The notes: generated from the letters alone by a model not told the origin. 53,613 bases of DNA from Plakobranchus ocellatus (GCA_019648995.1 BLXT01004603.1:306430-360042), one strand, 5' to 3'. Shown: positions 32,739 to 46,023, counted from the stretch's first letter. Program-made: numbers and translations.

Positions 32739-34574
32739 AATACTTATGTTGTATAACCTGACCGGAAAATTACTGTTAATTTAATGTGTGAAGCAAACAG
32801 CGTATAAAGGATCAATGAGACAAAACATTAAGTTACACAATATTGATAATATTCGAAGTTTCCGACCTGTGTCAAAGTTACAAAATGCCCAAATATTCGT
32901 TAAAATCGGTGGGAAAGTAGTTTCTGGATATATATCAGTGAAGTAAAGACATAAATTATTATAACAAGTATCTATTTTCATGCAAGCATATAATGAACTT
33001 ATAAAATAGGTATGCTCCTAATGATCGTAAGTATTAAGTTACTTTATTTCATAGAGCTAAAATTTATAGAACAATGCCATTTAATTATGTGTATTTCCAC
33101 TTACAAGATTGTGGACTGGTTATACATAAAAAAACCAAAACCAAACATTTAAATACAATCACCCCAAAATGATTTGAAAAATAAATCAATACTCTCACAA
33201 TTAAGAATTTTACGTTGTGAAAAAAAAGCAACACAATTTTTACAGATATTGTTCCAACGGTTTGAAGGTTGAAAAAAAATGGTTGACGTATAGTAAGTAT
33301 ACATCATATTACAGAAAATCATATATATTTAAAACGTCTTTCCTGTTGACAGACGCTAACATTTTGATCGACATGCTTGAGACTTGATACGCAGATCATA
33401 CCAATATGGGTGGCTAGTCAAGTAAAACATTGTAGAGCAGTCCATTATTTCATTGATAATGTGCCTGCATATTGTATTTCCTTGTTGCTCTTGTGGTGAT
33501 GGTCGTGATAATGCTATGAGTGGGTTGTGGTATTTGTAGAAGGTGCAGCAACAGAAGCAGGAAGTAATAGTGGCAACAAAAGCAGCGGAGTTAATATCGT
33601 TAGTGATAACAGTATTGCTACAATTGCTAAATTTTGTGTTGAGAACAACTGAAACAGTAGCAACGAGAGGTGATGTTGATTGTGCTTTAAAAGGAAAAGG
33701 GTTTTCGAATGTGCATAGATGTTAGGAGTTGTTTGCAGGTGGTTGTTAATATGTTAGATTAAAACATAGAGACCGCATAAGCTGGGATGCCACTAGACAC
33801 TTTAATCAGATGTGTATGTATCAAGCAGAGGATTAATGACAGGATTGGATTGGTGGATTTTTTTTTTGCTAACGTTGTGTACATAAGACTGTGACTTCTG
33901 GTCTTTTCTAGCATGGATTGTTTGCGTTATTAGCATGGGTATTACATAATCAGTATTTTCTGTAAGCTGTAGGCAGTGTGTATAAAAAGATGGTTCAGAG
34001 ATTGTTTTGGAGATCCCTGATACATATTAGTGAATATGTAGACCTATAGAATCTTGGAAAGTTAGCGAGCTCTCCTGAAATTATCCTACACTTGATATTA
34101 TCAAAATATTAAAATGTTTGTTCAATTTTTGGCGAGATTTGGCATGATCTCTGCTTTTTAGTCTATTACAAAACTTTTTGTCACGTGGGGTTCAGCTACA
34201 TCTCTAATAATTGAATAGCGAAAAGCATTTCCTAACATGCAGATACTGCCCGCCTCATAAAATTTTGCAGCCCAAAAACATTGTGAAAAAATGTCTTTTT
34301 ACGTAGAAAGGTACTATTTATTTTCAAGATAAAAAACGGGCTAAAAAGCTAAAAAGGATTGCCTGCAAGTTTAACAAAGAAAGATTTCCGATTGCACGCA
34401 AAGTAAGGTGGATGATATCTTCTTTTTTTATTTTTAGAAAAATGATTTTATTATTTATTGTTTCAATAGGGCCTTTATCTGACACATTTACTCAACGAGG
34501 GATTGGAAACCCTGGTTCACTGGCAGAGAATCACATGGTAGATTAAAGACTGTACCATACTTATTTTTTTATTT
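32739..34574. other. Upstream region of the AIFM3-like gene, no gene recognised
   Basis: This would hold the 5' UTR and promoter if 32219-32738 is the first coding exon. I see no convincing TATA box or CpG-dense segment. There is a GCA/ACA-rich short-repeat stretch near 33540-33670 and no supported gene. Confidence 0.5.
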
Positions 34575-34680
34575 CTATCTCCATGGAAAGTTCCATGGCA
34601 GACTCTCACACCTTCACTTTGATTTTTGTTGAGATCATGGGCTTTTAAATCTACCTCCACTGAGATGTAAATGGAGATAG
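34575..34680. repeat. Short inverted-repeat element with CTATCTCCAT ends
   Basis: CTATCTCCAT at 34575-34584 is mirrored by ATGGAGATAG at 34671-34680. An internal CTCCACTGAGA lies near 34654-34664. The same TATCTCCA...TGGAGATA motif recurs at 37674-37701. It could be a small MITE or a regulatory palindrome; no target duplication is clear. Confidence 0.45.
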
Positions 34681-37673
34681 ACTATCTACTCCAAGAAGAA
34701 GATCTTCTCAGGCATTGTTTTATCAATACAAAGCATGACCATCTATGAAGATCCTTTTTTTTTTTTTCCATTGAGCTCCTTTTTAGAATGCAAGGGCAAA
34801 ATTGCATTCTTTGCTATTTTCATTCCAGTTAAAATTATGTGCATGTGTGTGTATGTGTATATATAATTTTTTTATTAACACCTAGACCTATGCATGTAAA
34901 GAGAAAGGCAGAGGTCATAATCAAAGTTTCAGATTATTTAAACTTACCAAAAAATTTGGTCTAAAATTAGAATGAGGATTGAGATTTAGATCTAGATTTT
35001 TTAGAACAAGGTCTTAAGCATTTTGACTAATCTGTATCTTAAAATTTAGATCTCCCCAGTGCTCGATTTAGGTGATTATTTCCCCACAGTTCAATATACT
35101 TTCAAAACTTAATTTCTTTTGTAAGGGGAACTTTAAAAAACTTAACAACCTTCCCCCAATAATTTTAAGTTTAAATGACTACTTTGTTTAGAAATCTACA
35201 CATTCTTATTGTTTCTTCATTTTAATGAAGAAATAACTTGGCAAATTTTATATCTTGATTTCACTTGATTTTCAAATTTGAAAAATAAATAGCTTCTAGA
35301 TGATGGTTTGGTTTCCTTTTATTCACAAAGTCTGCACATTAAAATATCTCCTCTAAATTAAAGAAACAAAAATGGATGATTTAAAAATATGCGAATCATA
35401 AAAGCCCTTTAAGATTCGCAAATTGGTCATTTTAAATAACAAAGTGAAAGTAATCAAAACAAGGCAAGACTTCTGAATATTATTGCACATGAGAAAATCA
35501 AATCTCTGAATGCAAGAATGCGAACCAACTTGTTATATATTTCAAAATAACCAAAAAAAGGCATCAAAATAGAAAACAATTTCTTCCCATCATTTGTGAT
35601 TTAATTAAAAAATTATTTTTCAATAATAAAATGATCAAATAAAACTCATCTGTCAATATCAAAGATTATAATTGAGAGATTAATTGTTTTTATTTCAAAA
35701 GTTTGAAAGCTATAGATCTGTTAATGTATGTTAATTCATTAGTTATTGATTACACTAGTTCGGGCAAGAGTGAATAAAATAAGATTTTCAATTTTTTTTC
35801 CTTGATATGTAGTCAAAAAACTGCACATCAATATGCAATTTATCATTGCAATAAAGGAATTGAATTGTGAATTTTATGCCAGCTAAGGATTCTCATAAAA
35901 AAGTACAACTATCTAGTTGTACTGATAAGAAACAAGCCCTTTCATTTGTATTTTAAATTAAAAATTAAACGAGAGGAACTTGATATTTCTATCTCAAACA
36001 GATTTAAACAAGCATGCATGAACTAAATTTACTAAACACACACATACACACAAATTAATTGATTTAGGAAGTAGGGATTATTCCCAGTTGTCTAATACAT
36101 TTATTTTCCAAATTAAAAAAAAAAAAATAGAGAAAGTGAAAATTTCTTTTAAATAACCAAAGGAAAATACAATAACTTTCACTACACAATTGAACTTTGC
36201 AGAAACAAAAAAAGCTCACCTGATCAACCTTATGAACTACGATTATAAGAAAGAGAAGATTTGATAACAAGAAAAACATTAACTTATATATGGAAGTGTT
36301 AAATTTAATGATATATATATATATAACATATGCATGAAGTCACTATTTTAAGCAATTTACTTTCCTTTAAAGCCTAGGTATCTTTGTCAAAGCAAGAGCT
36401 TTTTAAGAAACAATTCTCAGAAAGAAACTTCTTTGTCAAAATCACATGTGCATATTATGCCTCCCTTACATTAATTACCTGGCCTTAAGATAATAGATAG
36501 TTAAACATATTTTTTATTTCAAGTTAATATTCTATGTTTGCAAATTCAAACATTAGATACTAAATAGACATATATCTGCAAAGGTTCTAAAGTTACCTTT
36601 CCTTACAAATTAATTATGTATAGATATCGCATAAAAATAAATAAATAAATAAATGAACACTAACACATACATTGGCCTATAATCCAAATTGTATCAAAGA
36701 GTAGGTAAAAGAAATTTTTTTTCAAATCTCTCCTCCAATAGCAATGTTCCTGTTGAAATCTTTGGATGCTTAAAATTTCATTAATGTCTAGTAATCTGAA
36801 CTAGTTTGCTTCTATCTTGAGCTTGCAGCTCTGCTATCTTGGGCGAGGGCTAACATACTTAGGCTGGTTTACCCAGAACAAGGATGGAGAATTGAGATTT
36901 TCCTTTTTGTGCCTGGTTCAAAGCTAAGTCCCGTACTTTTTTCTAGTCCCACTTATTAATAGGGCTTAGATTCAAAACCATAATAAATTTATGGTTTAAA
37001 GTAGGAAGAGACTTTTAATTTCATATTAAGTTTGAGTTTCTTAACAATATATATAAGAATCTTTTTTCATTGTAAGAGCCTGTTGCAGCTCTCAACGAGC
37101 CCTTCTAAAGAATATAGAAATTTTTTTTGTCCTGTCGGGAGAAAAGGAAAGGGGAAAAAAAGAGTTAGTGTCTGTAGAACTACATCTAGATCTTAGGGAA
37201 TGCATTGCTGATCGCAACTTGTCGAAATAATTGCCTGGCTAATTGAAGGGATCTCTACGAATGCTTCTGCAGCTTGAAAACAAAAAGACCAAGGCTTTGA
37301 GCCAAATAATTTTTTATTTAATATACTGGTTCAGCTGATCTGACTAGGACCCATGATTGGTTGCCATGCAGCTGCAAGGGATGAGAGTAGGATTTCTATA
37401 AAAACTCATGCTTGCTAGTGTGAGCAAAACTTGCACTGACTAATTTTTGTTCGCAAATGAAATAACATGTAAGTTTTGTAAATTTTTGGTAAAATTTTAA
37501 AGTGTCTTCAGATGACTAAAATTGCTTTCATTTCTTCATTACTGTGGACTAGAGTTTTGTGCATATCAAAAATCTTTCGCACAATATAAAAGCGCTTGAA
37601 TTTACCTAACCTTCAAATGCAAAGAAATCAACAGACGATCATCGGAATCTCAGTGAAAATCCATATCAGATTC

Positions 37674-37701
37674 TATCTCCACCGAAAATTCTGTGGAGAT
37701 A
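37674..37701. repeat. TATCTCCAC palindrome
   Basis: TATCTCCAC at 37674-37682 and GTGGAGATA at 37693-37701 form a 9-bp stem with a 10-nt loop. It is related in sequence to the ends of 34575-34680. Confidence 0.6.
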
Positions 37702-37849
37702 AAGTCTGTTAATTTCCTGACAAAAATAAATAGATAAGAATTAAATGTTGACCTGTGTTTTTGTAATTCTTAATATATATATTTTTTAAATATAATGCAA
37801 TTTGCAAAGTAGTCGTGTCTTCCTTTGAATTTTATTAAGATGAACTAGA

Positions 37850-38033
37850 AGGAGAGGGAGGCAGAAGAAACGCTGGGAAGACAACATAAGACTAAGAGAA
37901 TGGACAGGACTTGAGCTGAGAAACACCTTACGGAAAGTGAAGATCGAGAGGAATGAAAAGCTGTGGTTAGAAGATCCTCTGCTGCACCCCGACGGATCCC
38001 AAATATAAGGGATAGGTGATAGGTGATAAAAGT
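37850..38033 (+). mobile_element. LINE 3' end fragment with TAGGTGA tail
   Basis: One open plus-strand frame encodes TRRRGRQKKRWEDNIR, then LREWTGLELRNT, and ends DPLLHPDGSQI before a stop at about 38006. This is the C-terminal signature (GRQKKRWEDNIxEWTGL) of a LINE family widespread in invertebrates and fish. A short tandem TAGGTGATAGGTGATAAA follows, as expected for a 3'-terminal microsatellite used in priming. Only the last 50 or so codons remain. It lies 5 kb upstream of the AIFM3-like gene. Confidence 0.82.
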
Positions 38034-38941
38034 ATTATCAAAAAAGAAAGATGTTAAGTCACGACAAAGATCTTGGCCTTAACCTAAACAATAAAAAACT
38101 AAAAATCAAGTATTCAATCAAAAGAAATAGAGAGCAAAAAATCAATTTGTGCCTTAACACACTGGATTGTACAAACATTATAAAGAAATATATTATGCAG
38201 CTATAAAACAATATTGGTTTCACTCTGGACTGTTTATCTGGAATCAAATCTTGCTGGAGAAAATGTGACTAATAGTAAAAGAAAACAGAGAACCAGGAAA
38301 ACGAGTCTAGATCTAAATAGAATTAAAAATCGTAAGAAGGGCATCCATATTACTCACAGAGGAACAAGACTTTCAATTTCATGAATAGAGGGATTATTCT
38401 TTTTGCCTTTGTGTTCATTTATTTGGAAATCCTTTTTAACTAGGAACTGCTCCATCATTTTATCAGAGATATGAGATTGAGAATATGAGTTTTGTTTGCT
38501 GAACTTGTAAATTACTTCTTGCAGGCAATAGATCGTGCAGCACTAGAGGAAATTTTTATTTTCACACCAAACTGCTTTCAGCTATTGACAAAATGAAAAT
38601 AAGTTGGAGGCAATCAGCCTTCACTTTGTGAAAAAACATTTCAAGAAAGATACAATTAAAATGTTTTCATAGCAACGATTTCGGAATATATGCACACGTA
38701 AATGATATATATATATGGAAATGACGAAATGAAGGCAATTTTAGTCTATTTTCAACAATTTCATAGGTTGCTAAAAAATTGTTCATTCTTCAAAAATATT
38801 TTCCTTTAAAGGCAATATACCAGTCCTAGTAAACTTTTGGCAAAAGTTATACATGAAGAAATACTTTATTTTCCATTATAAGGATCCAGCTGAGTTTTAG
38901 TTGATCAGTTCCAATTCAGAAATGATTTTTGAAATATAATC

Positions 38942-40286
38942 TAGATCTAGTCTACGAGAAAAGTGATGCAAAGGAAGTATGCCCTTAGGCCTTTTACATT
39001 GCTTTTAAAATGGTTCTACTGTGATGACAAGCTGGAAAGCAGCCTAGCATCCATGAAATTTTTTTTCTTGTATGCACAGGGCTTATTTGGAATTTTGCAT
39101 GATTGTTTTTAAACGTCTAATAATAGTAAAAGCATTTCAAGCATCATCCTTCCATTCATATCAAGGTTCCATAAGTGTAATCCATGCCAGATCTAGATTT
39201 GGATCTTGCCATAGTCTAAAAGTATGACAGGACATAGGCTTACGCTCAGACTGATTGATATCACTTGAGTTGAAAAGTCTTAATAGGTAGAACCTAATAT
39301 ATTTAGATATAGATCTAATAAAATTCTCAATCTATCTAGATCTAGACGGTAATTAAACGTAGAAAAAGGCCTACATACAAGCTCCATGTATTATTAATTT
39401 TTAGAATACCTTACAATTCTTCTGCAGGAATTCCTTGTGGGAAAAAAAAAAAGTTATTCCACTTTGTTTTATGTCGGGCAAAGTTCTTGCGATACTTAGT
39501 GAAGAGACATCCAAAAAAAAGGGGGGGAGACGTGAAAAAAAAGATCAAGTTTTCATCCGGTACGTTTATAATGCACCGCCACCATTTTGTAAAATTAAAA
39601 ATAATAAAAATATTGTCCAGTCATGTGAGTGCTTTATTTAGCCGCTGGGAGGACCAGTGATCTATTATTAGAAAGTAGTTCACTGGGGGAGACAGACCCT
39701 CCTAGACCGAAGACAGAAAACAAGACTTAAACCGGAATGCCTATCAGGAGATAATTTTATCACTTTTTTAAGGCCTTCAGTATTGACGCAAATAAATCGC
39801 GAAATCCTCATTGTCAGTGCATTATGCAATAAATTGTAACAATATTAGGAACAGTCGACCAGAATTATCTTACCATCGCTTTTCCAAAGATCCAGGGTTA
39901 TAGTTGTGAGAGTTCTTTTTTTTTTTCTTCTTTTACAAATAGACTGAGTACTTCAAAATTTAGTGGCTAGAATAATAACACAAAAAATTCCTCCAACAAG
40001 CACGGATTGTGTTAAAACTAGTCACATGCTTCCTGTTTACCACGCTTCCTCGCTAGTCGCGACAGCGCAATGCAAACTCTATGTAGTGACATCATCGTTC
40101 CCCTCTTGATTTTGTCTACTTCTCTTTAGCCTAGACCAAAGAGGATTTGACAATCGCCCTAGACCAAAGAGACCAAAGAGGAGTTGACAATCGCCCTAAA
40201 CCAAAGAGGAGTACAGTTGTTCTGGTGGCAGACTTTTCATTCGATGGTTAATTGCTAATAAATATTATTTTGGAGCAAAAGGGGGA
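38942..40286. repeat. 1.35-kb gap-flanking duplicate, left copy
   Basis: This is collinear with 40373-41733 over its whole length at about 97% identity, with small indels such as an added AATAA near 40604. It ends exactly at the N gap. It carries a 30-bp minisatellite (40130-40213), several TAGATCTAG motifs and no coding sequence. A 68-80-residue frame (GKVLAILSEE...) is found in both copies but shows no sign of protein-level constraint. Confidence 0.95.
40130..40213. repeat. CCTAGACCAAAGAGGA minisatellite
   Basis: About three imperfect units contain CCCTAGACCAAAGAGGA and TTGACAATCG. The same array lies at about 41576-41662 in the right-hand duplicate. Confidence 0.9.
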
Positions 40287-40372
40287 NNNNNNNNNNNNNN
40301 NNNNNNNNNNNNNNNNNNNNNNNNNNNNNNNNNNNNNNNNNNNNNNNNNNNNNNNNNNNNNNNNNNNNNNNN
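40287..40372. other. Assembly gap (86 N)
   Basis: Run of N between the two 1.35-kb copies. Confidence 1.
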
Positions 40373-41733
40373 TAGATCTAGTCTACGAGAAAAGTGATGC
40401 AAAGGAAGTATGCTCTTAGGCCTTTGACATTGCTTTTAAAATGGTTCTACTGTGATGACAAGCTGGAAAGCAGCCTAGCATCCATGAAATTTCTTTTCTT
40501 GTGTGCACAGGGCTTATTTGGAATTTTGCATGATTGTTTTTAAACGTCTAATAATAGTAAAAGCATTTCAAGCATCATCCTTTCATTCATATCAAGGTTC
40601 CATAATAAAGTGTAATCCATGCCAGATCTAGATTTGGATCTTGCCATTGTCTAAAAGTATGGCAGGACATAGGCTTACGCTCAGACTGATTGATATCACT
40701 TGAGTTGAAAAGTCTTAATAGGTAGAACGTAATATATTTAGATATAGATCTAATAAAATTCTCAATCTATTTAGATCTAGACGGTAATTAAACGTAGAAA
40801 AAGGCCTACATACAAGCTCCATGTATTATTAATTGCTAGAATACCTTACAATTCTTCTGCAGGAATTCCTTGTGGGAAAAAAAAAAGTTATTCCACTTTG
40901 TTTTATGTCGGGCAAAGTTCTTGCGATACTTAGTGAAGAGAAATCCAAAAAAAGGGGGGGGAGACGTGAAAAAAAAGGTCAAGTTTTCATCCGGTGCGTT
41001 TATAACGCACCGCCACCATTTTGTAAAATTAAAAATAATAAAAATATTGTCCAGTCATGTGAGTGCTTTATTTAGCCGCTGGGAGGACCAATGATCTATT
41101 ATTAGAAAGTAGTTCACTGGGGGAGACAGACCCTCCTAGACCGAAGACAGAAAACAAGACTGAAACAGTAAACAAACCGGAATGCCTATCAGGAGATAAT
41201 TTTATCACTTTTTTAAGGCCTTCAGTATTGGCGCAAATAAATCGTGCAATCCTCATTGTCAGTGCAATATGCAATAAATTGTAACAATATTAGGAACAGT
41301 CGACCAGAATTATCTTTCCATCGCTTTTCCAAAGATCCAGGTTATACTTGTGAGAGTTTTTTTTTTTTTTTTTTTTCTTTTACAAATAGACTGAGTACTT
41401 CAAACTTAAGTGGCTAGAATAAAACCCAAAAAAATTGCTCCAACAAGCACGGATAGTGTTAAAACTAGTCACATGCTTCCTGTTCACCACGCTTCCTCGC
41501 TAGTCGCGACAGCACAATGCAAACCCTATGTAGTGACATCATGGTTCCCCTCTTGATTTTGTCTACTTCTCTTTAGCCTAGACCAAAGAGGATTTGACAA
41601 TCGCCCTAGACCAAAGAGACCAAAGAGGAGTCGACAATCGCCCTAGACCAAAGAGGAGTACACTTGTTCTGGGGGCAGACTTTTCATTCGATGGTTAATT
41701 GCTAATAAATATTATTTTGGAGCAAAAGGGGGA
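40373..41733. repeat. 1.35-kb gap-flanking duplicate, right copy
   Basis: Partner of 38942-40286. It starts at the N gap with TAGATCTAGTCTACGAG and ends at GCAAAAGGGGGA, after which unique sequence continues. Confidence 0.95.
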
Positions 41734-41787
41734 AGCAAAGAAATATTGCACACAATCAAAAAAAAAAAAACAAAACGAAACAAAACA

Positions 41788-41909
41788 AACAACAACAACA
41801 ACAACAAAAACCTATCAACATATTGACTATGAGAGCCAAGGTTGTCACCAAGGGACTTTTTGCAATTATTGATAGCCAAATAAAGAGAATGAAAGAGAAA
41901 GTGAAAGAG

Positions 41910-41952
<43 letters not shown>
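41788..41952. repeat. (CAA)n and (GA)n microsatellites
   Basis: (CAA)n lies at 41788-41807 and (GA)n at 41911-41952, followed to about 42090 by degenerate GA-rich repeats with two near-copies of an AGAAACAGGAAGRCAGATAA segment. Confidence 0.9.
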
Positions 41953-41956
<4 letters not shown>

Positions 41957-42479
41957 AAAGATGAAAAATTAGAGAGAAACAGGAAGACAGATAAAAGATT
42001 TGAAGAAGAAAGAGAAACAGGAAGGCAGATAAAAGATTTGAAGAAGAGAGAGAAAAAGAGAAAAACAATGACAGAAAGAGGGGAGTAAAGAGAGTGATAG
42101 CAACGGCAGCTCGTCTCAATGGGCAAAGTGGCAATGCCCAACCAGAATGGCTGGGGCCTGACCAACCTGCAACGTCCAAATTAAATAAATAAATTTAAAA
42201 AGATATATTAATTTCTAAAAAAAAAAAAAATAGAGAGGGTGCAATAACAGTGAACAAGCCGCTCTCCTCTATGACACATAATTCCAGCTTAGAGAGTATA
42301 GACGCCGAGCTGGCTGGGCGTGCTCAACTACTACTAATGCCGAAGGTCGCGGCCGCCGGCTGCTAGCTTACTGTAGTTGTAGCTCGCCCTACCAAGTTCC
42401 TTTACAGCGACCTGTAATGAACAAGCAAAAAGCTCTCGCCACGGGTGGTAAAAATTGGTTTGAGCACGGATGCCTTGGC

Positions 42480-44210
42480 TATCGATGATATGTCCAGAAA
42501 CGGATAGCTGGTATGGAAAACTCGCACTTGTCGTTGAGGATGAGGCCTGCTTCCTGAAGACGCTGAAGCAAAATCCTCTCGCCTTTGTAATGAGTTACTT
42601 GGTCGGATGAATGAGTAAGATATATATCATCCATATGGCAGATCATACCTTTGACATCATGACGAATCTCAAGCACCCTTCTTTGGAAGATTTCTGGAGC
42701 AGAAGAAACACCAAATAGAAGTCGGTTCATGCAAAAACTCCCTCCCAAATGGTTGTAGAAAAATTGTTGGAAGCCTTGATTTGGAATCGAGCGGCATTTG
42801 CCAAAATTCACTTTTGTTATCCAGCTTTGTAGGAACTTTCAAGCTTGTAATAATCTAGTGAGAGAAAAACGAGAATTTTTCTTAGGACAGCATTATTGGA
42901 GACTGCTAGATCAACGCAGGTTCATGAGGAAGAATGGTCTGGTTTTGAGACTGCAACAATGCCGTAACACCAGTCGGTTGGCTCCTCAATAGGTGAAATG
43001 GCATCATCGTCAAGGAGCCTGTCTATTTTGGCCTTAAACTATTTGATCTGATGTCTTTTGGTAGTGTGAAGATACTACGTGGATCGACATTGGGGCGCAA
43101 CGCTTCTTTTAGATTTTCCAGACATTTAAATAGCTACGGAAAACACAGAGCGCAAACCTGTCGACTTTTATGTCAAGGTGTGGAGTTTGGCAATGAGCTT
43201 CACACATGAGCATGCTGATCCCCTCATCAGGCACTTTTACTGGCCTTTTATAACATAAAGAGTTTCTTTAATTTGGCTGTTTTTAAACTTAGATTGTGCT
43301 TGAAAAAGCCTTAGGACATGCAATGGGAGTGCCCCCTGATCTCTTTAGGTCTTTATTAGATGGCTTAGGTTGTCTCTTTGCTACAAGACCCTGTCCCTGC
43401 TATCTTCAGGACTTTATAAGATGACTGAAGTTCTCTGCTTGCTGCAAGACGCTCTCCTACATTAAAAAACAACAGCGCCCGTATCCAATTTGAAGGTTGA
43501 TGGGAAACCGTCGACACATAGAACTGCTATCCCGGCATTTACTTCGCCAATACAATGGGTGGAGCTCAAAAAGCTATATTCTTTCTCAATCTGCACCTCT
43601 CTTATTTGGCTCGAGCGACAGATTGAGCGAAGAGCCCTTTTTGTTGCAGTTGAGGCAAGTGGCTGATTTTGGAGGGCATGCTTCTCTCTTGTGTTGGGTT
43701 AAGCTGCACTTCTTACTTGGGGTAGCTAGCAGTTGTTGTGGTTTGAAAGAGGTATGCTTTTTCTTAATGTCCTCTTCACGGCCAAGTGGCTTCTGGACGA
43801 GGTCAACTCGTGGTTACCAAAGATTCGTTCAAGTCCAGATCTTTTTTGGCTAGGAGGTGTTAAGACAAATCATCGTCTCTCTCTCTCTCTCTCTCTCTTA
43901 CCATTCTACCCCTAATCAGTTTTACCTCTAAGAACATGTAGCCACAGTCATTCGCGAATAATTATTGATCTTGGATGAAAACATGCACAATCTCACCAGA
44001 TTGCTGGACTCTGCATCACATTTTGCTCTTGCGAATACCACGTTCTTCCTTGAATGGAAGTGACTGTCTAACCTAGCCATGACCTCAACATAAGCTGAGC
44101 TGTCCTTATCTATCTCTAAGGTAGCAAGTATGTCATCTACAATGCGATCCACAAGCTGGCTATTACTACTTATTAGTATTATTACGTATCGAGATAACAT
44201 AAAATGCATA
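42480..44210 (-). mobile_element. Ty3/Gypsy LTR-retrotransposon fossil, incomplete
   Basis: Minus-strand parts run in the usual order. A gag capsid-like segment with DSHFHSRKNVVFARAKC lies at 43930-44170 and a CCHC knuckle (CLNCNKKG) near 43620-43720. A degraded protease region follows, then an RT segment with NRLLFGVSSAPEIFQRR and ICHMDDIYL at 42480-42811. RNase H, integrase and LTRs were not recognised. It is broken and truncated, but the RT portion is still easy to read, so it is probably younger than the 10930-13770 remains. Confidence 0.85.
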
Positions 44211-44817
44211 CTGAAATTCGATTATACAACAACAAAGACAAATAATGGATTTTAAAAGTATTTGTTAGTAATCAATCCGCAGTCAGAATCCATACCAAAC
44301 ACGCTACGGAAGTCAATTTACCATATTTTGAATGTCATAGCCCAATAATTGGAACTTCGGCTGAGCTGATATATGCGAACGGAAAATTGAGCAAGGCTGC
44401 AGTGCTTGATGTTTCTTCAGTTAGATTAATATTGAGATAGATATCAATGACTTTTTGACATACTCCACGAAATCGATCTTCATTTTGATTCGAAGATCAA
44501 ATTGACCATAACCATGGAGTCTTTCAAAGCAGTCTCTCTATTTTTTTTCCCAGTTCTCTACGTTTCTTGTGATAGCCCTACTTATACGGAGAGAAAAGGC
44601 CTCTCTTTTCCTTTCCCTTTATTATATCTCTTTCCAGATTGTCCCTACTGATATAACAGCCGAAAGGTGGGCGCAGATAGTCATTCCTGTAATACAAGTT
44701 TGAATAATAAAGAACACTCATTTCTATGGAACACTTAAGTACAGTGACAGGAAAGGAAAAGGTTTCTTTAAATTTAATATTTATATGTCCTCTGCTTTTA
44801 ATGATAATAATAATAAG

Positions 44818-44822
<5 letters not shown>

Positions 44823-44903
<81 letters not shown>
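44823..44903. repeat. A55 homopolymer followed by (TAA)n
   Basis: Fifty-five A (44823-44877) are followed by about eight TAA units. It could be the tail of a retroposed element, but no family sequence is seen to its left. Confidence 0.97.
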
Positions 44904-44906
<3 letters not shown>

Positions 44907-44981
44907 TAAAAGTCAAGGTCGCGTTTGAGAACAATGTAGCGGTATAAAAATAATAACAACAATTATATGCTTAATTATTAA

Positions 44982-45098
44982 TCATGATGATGATGAGGAG
45001 GAGGAGGAGGAAGAGGAGGAGGAGCAGGAGGAGGAGAAGGAGGAGGAGGGGGAGGAGGTGGAGGAGGAAGAGGAGGAAGAGGAGGAGGAGGAGGATTA
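44982..45098. repeat. (ATG)n(GGA)n polypurine tract
   Basis: Over 100 nt of nearly pure GGA/GAA purine triplets follow a short ATG run. On the opposite strand it makes an artificial poly-Leu frame. It has the potential to form triplex DNA. Confidence 0.95.
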
Positions 45099-46023
45099 TG
45101 AAGATGGTAATCATTCTGATTACGACGATTGGTGATCTGATGATGGGGATGATCGGAAGAAACAATATGTTGATATTGGTGAATGATGAAGAAAAACGCG
45201 ACAGAGACATAGTTGGCTCAAATTACTCAAAACTTCCTTCCATCTCTGAAGCTTGATAATGTTCCTCTACAGATTCCACATTACCTATCTTGCGTTTCCA
45301 CAGAAAGAGCATAATTCTTACAGGTGAAACCTTGTGAAATATTGCCTTCAGAAAACTACTTTTGTAAGCAAGAATATCACTATTGTAGCCTACCCAAATT
45401 TATTTCTAGGGATAAAACGTGTTGTTTTTTTTTCGTAACTAACAAAGTTAAAAAAGAAGTACGAAACAGTAATTCATATTACATGGCTACACAAAGTCGA
45501 TCTCCTATTCACTGTCTATGTAGGCAAGCTTGTTTTGCTTTGATGGGAACAACCTCTAGGTCTTGTGAAGAAATGGTCAGCTAGGAACCTGTTTGTCTCT
45601 GGCATTATCTTAGAAAAAGTTCGTCGATTTACATTATGGGCAAGAATGAACGGTTGTCTTGATAACTATTCGCATGGATAAGAAACTTCGTTGATAAAGC
45701 GTAAAAAAGGGCACATAGAATTAAATGAACGAGGGAAAAATTACTAGCAACAAACATCTAGTGAGCGTTTTTACATTCTGCGTCTCGGCTTTTGTTTTCT
45801 GCGTCCAACAGTTTTAAGTCTTGATTTAGAAGGAAGATATTAATAATTCAACAGCTAATTCTCCTTCAAGTTAGTGTCATTATACCTTTGCTCGATGCTT
45901 CGTTCAGAACACAAATATTAGTAAATTACTGTTCTCATTTTTCCAAAATTTTACTTAGAACTTCGATGAATACCAGGTCTCGTTAGATAAAATATTAACT
46001 TGAAAGATAATTCAAATCATGAT
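45099..46023. other. Intergenic sequence, nothing recognised
   Basis: AT-rich sequence between the GGA tract and the L1-like element. It holds no conserved frame, repeat family or RNA gene that I can support. Confidence 0.6.

Noticed and set aside
39435-41075. 68-80-residue frames present in both 1.35-kb copies
   Set aside because: The shared frame is explained by the duplication; replacements and frame ends do not suggest protein constraint.
41712-42179. 155-residue minus-strand frame rich in Ser-Leu-Phe
   Set aside because: It is dominated by the GA microsatellite and degenerate GA-rich sequence, with no recognisable domain.
44971-45256. Poly-Leu or poly-Arg frames
   Set aside because: Both are translations of the GGA simple repeat.
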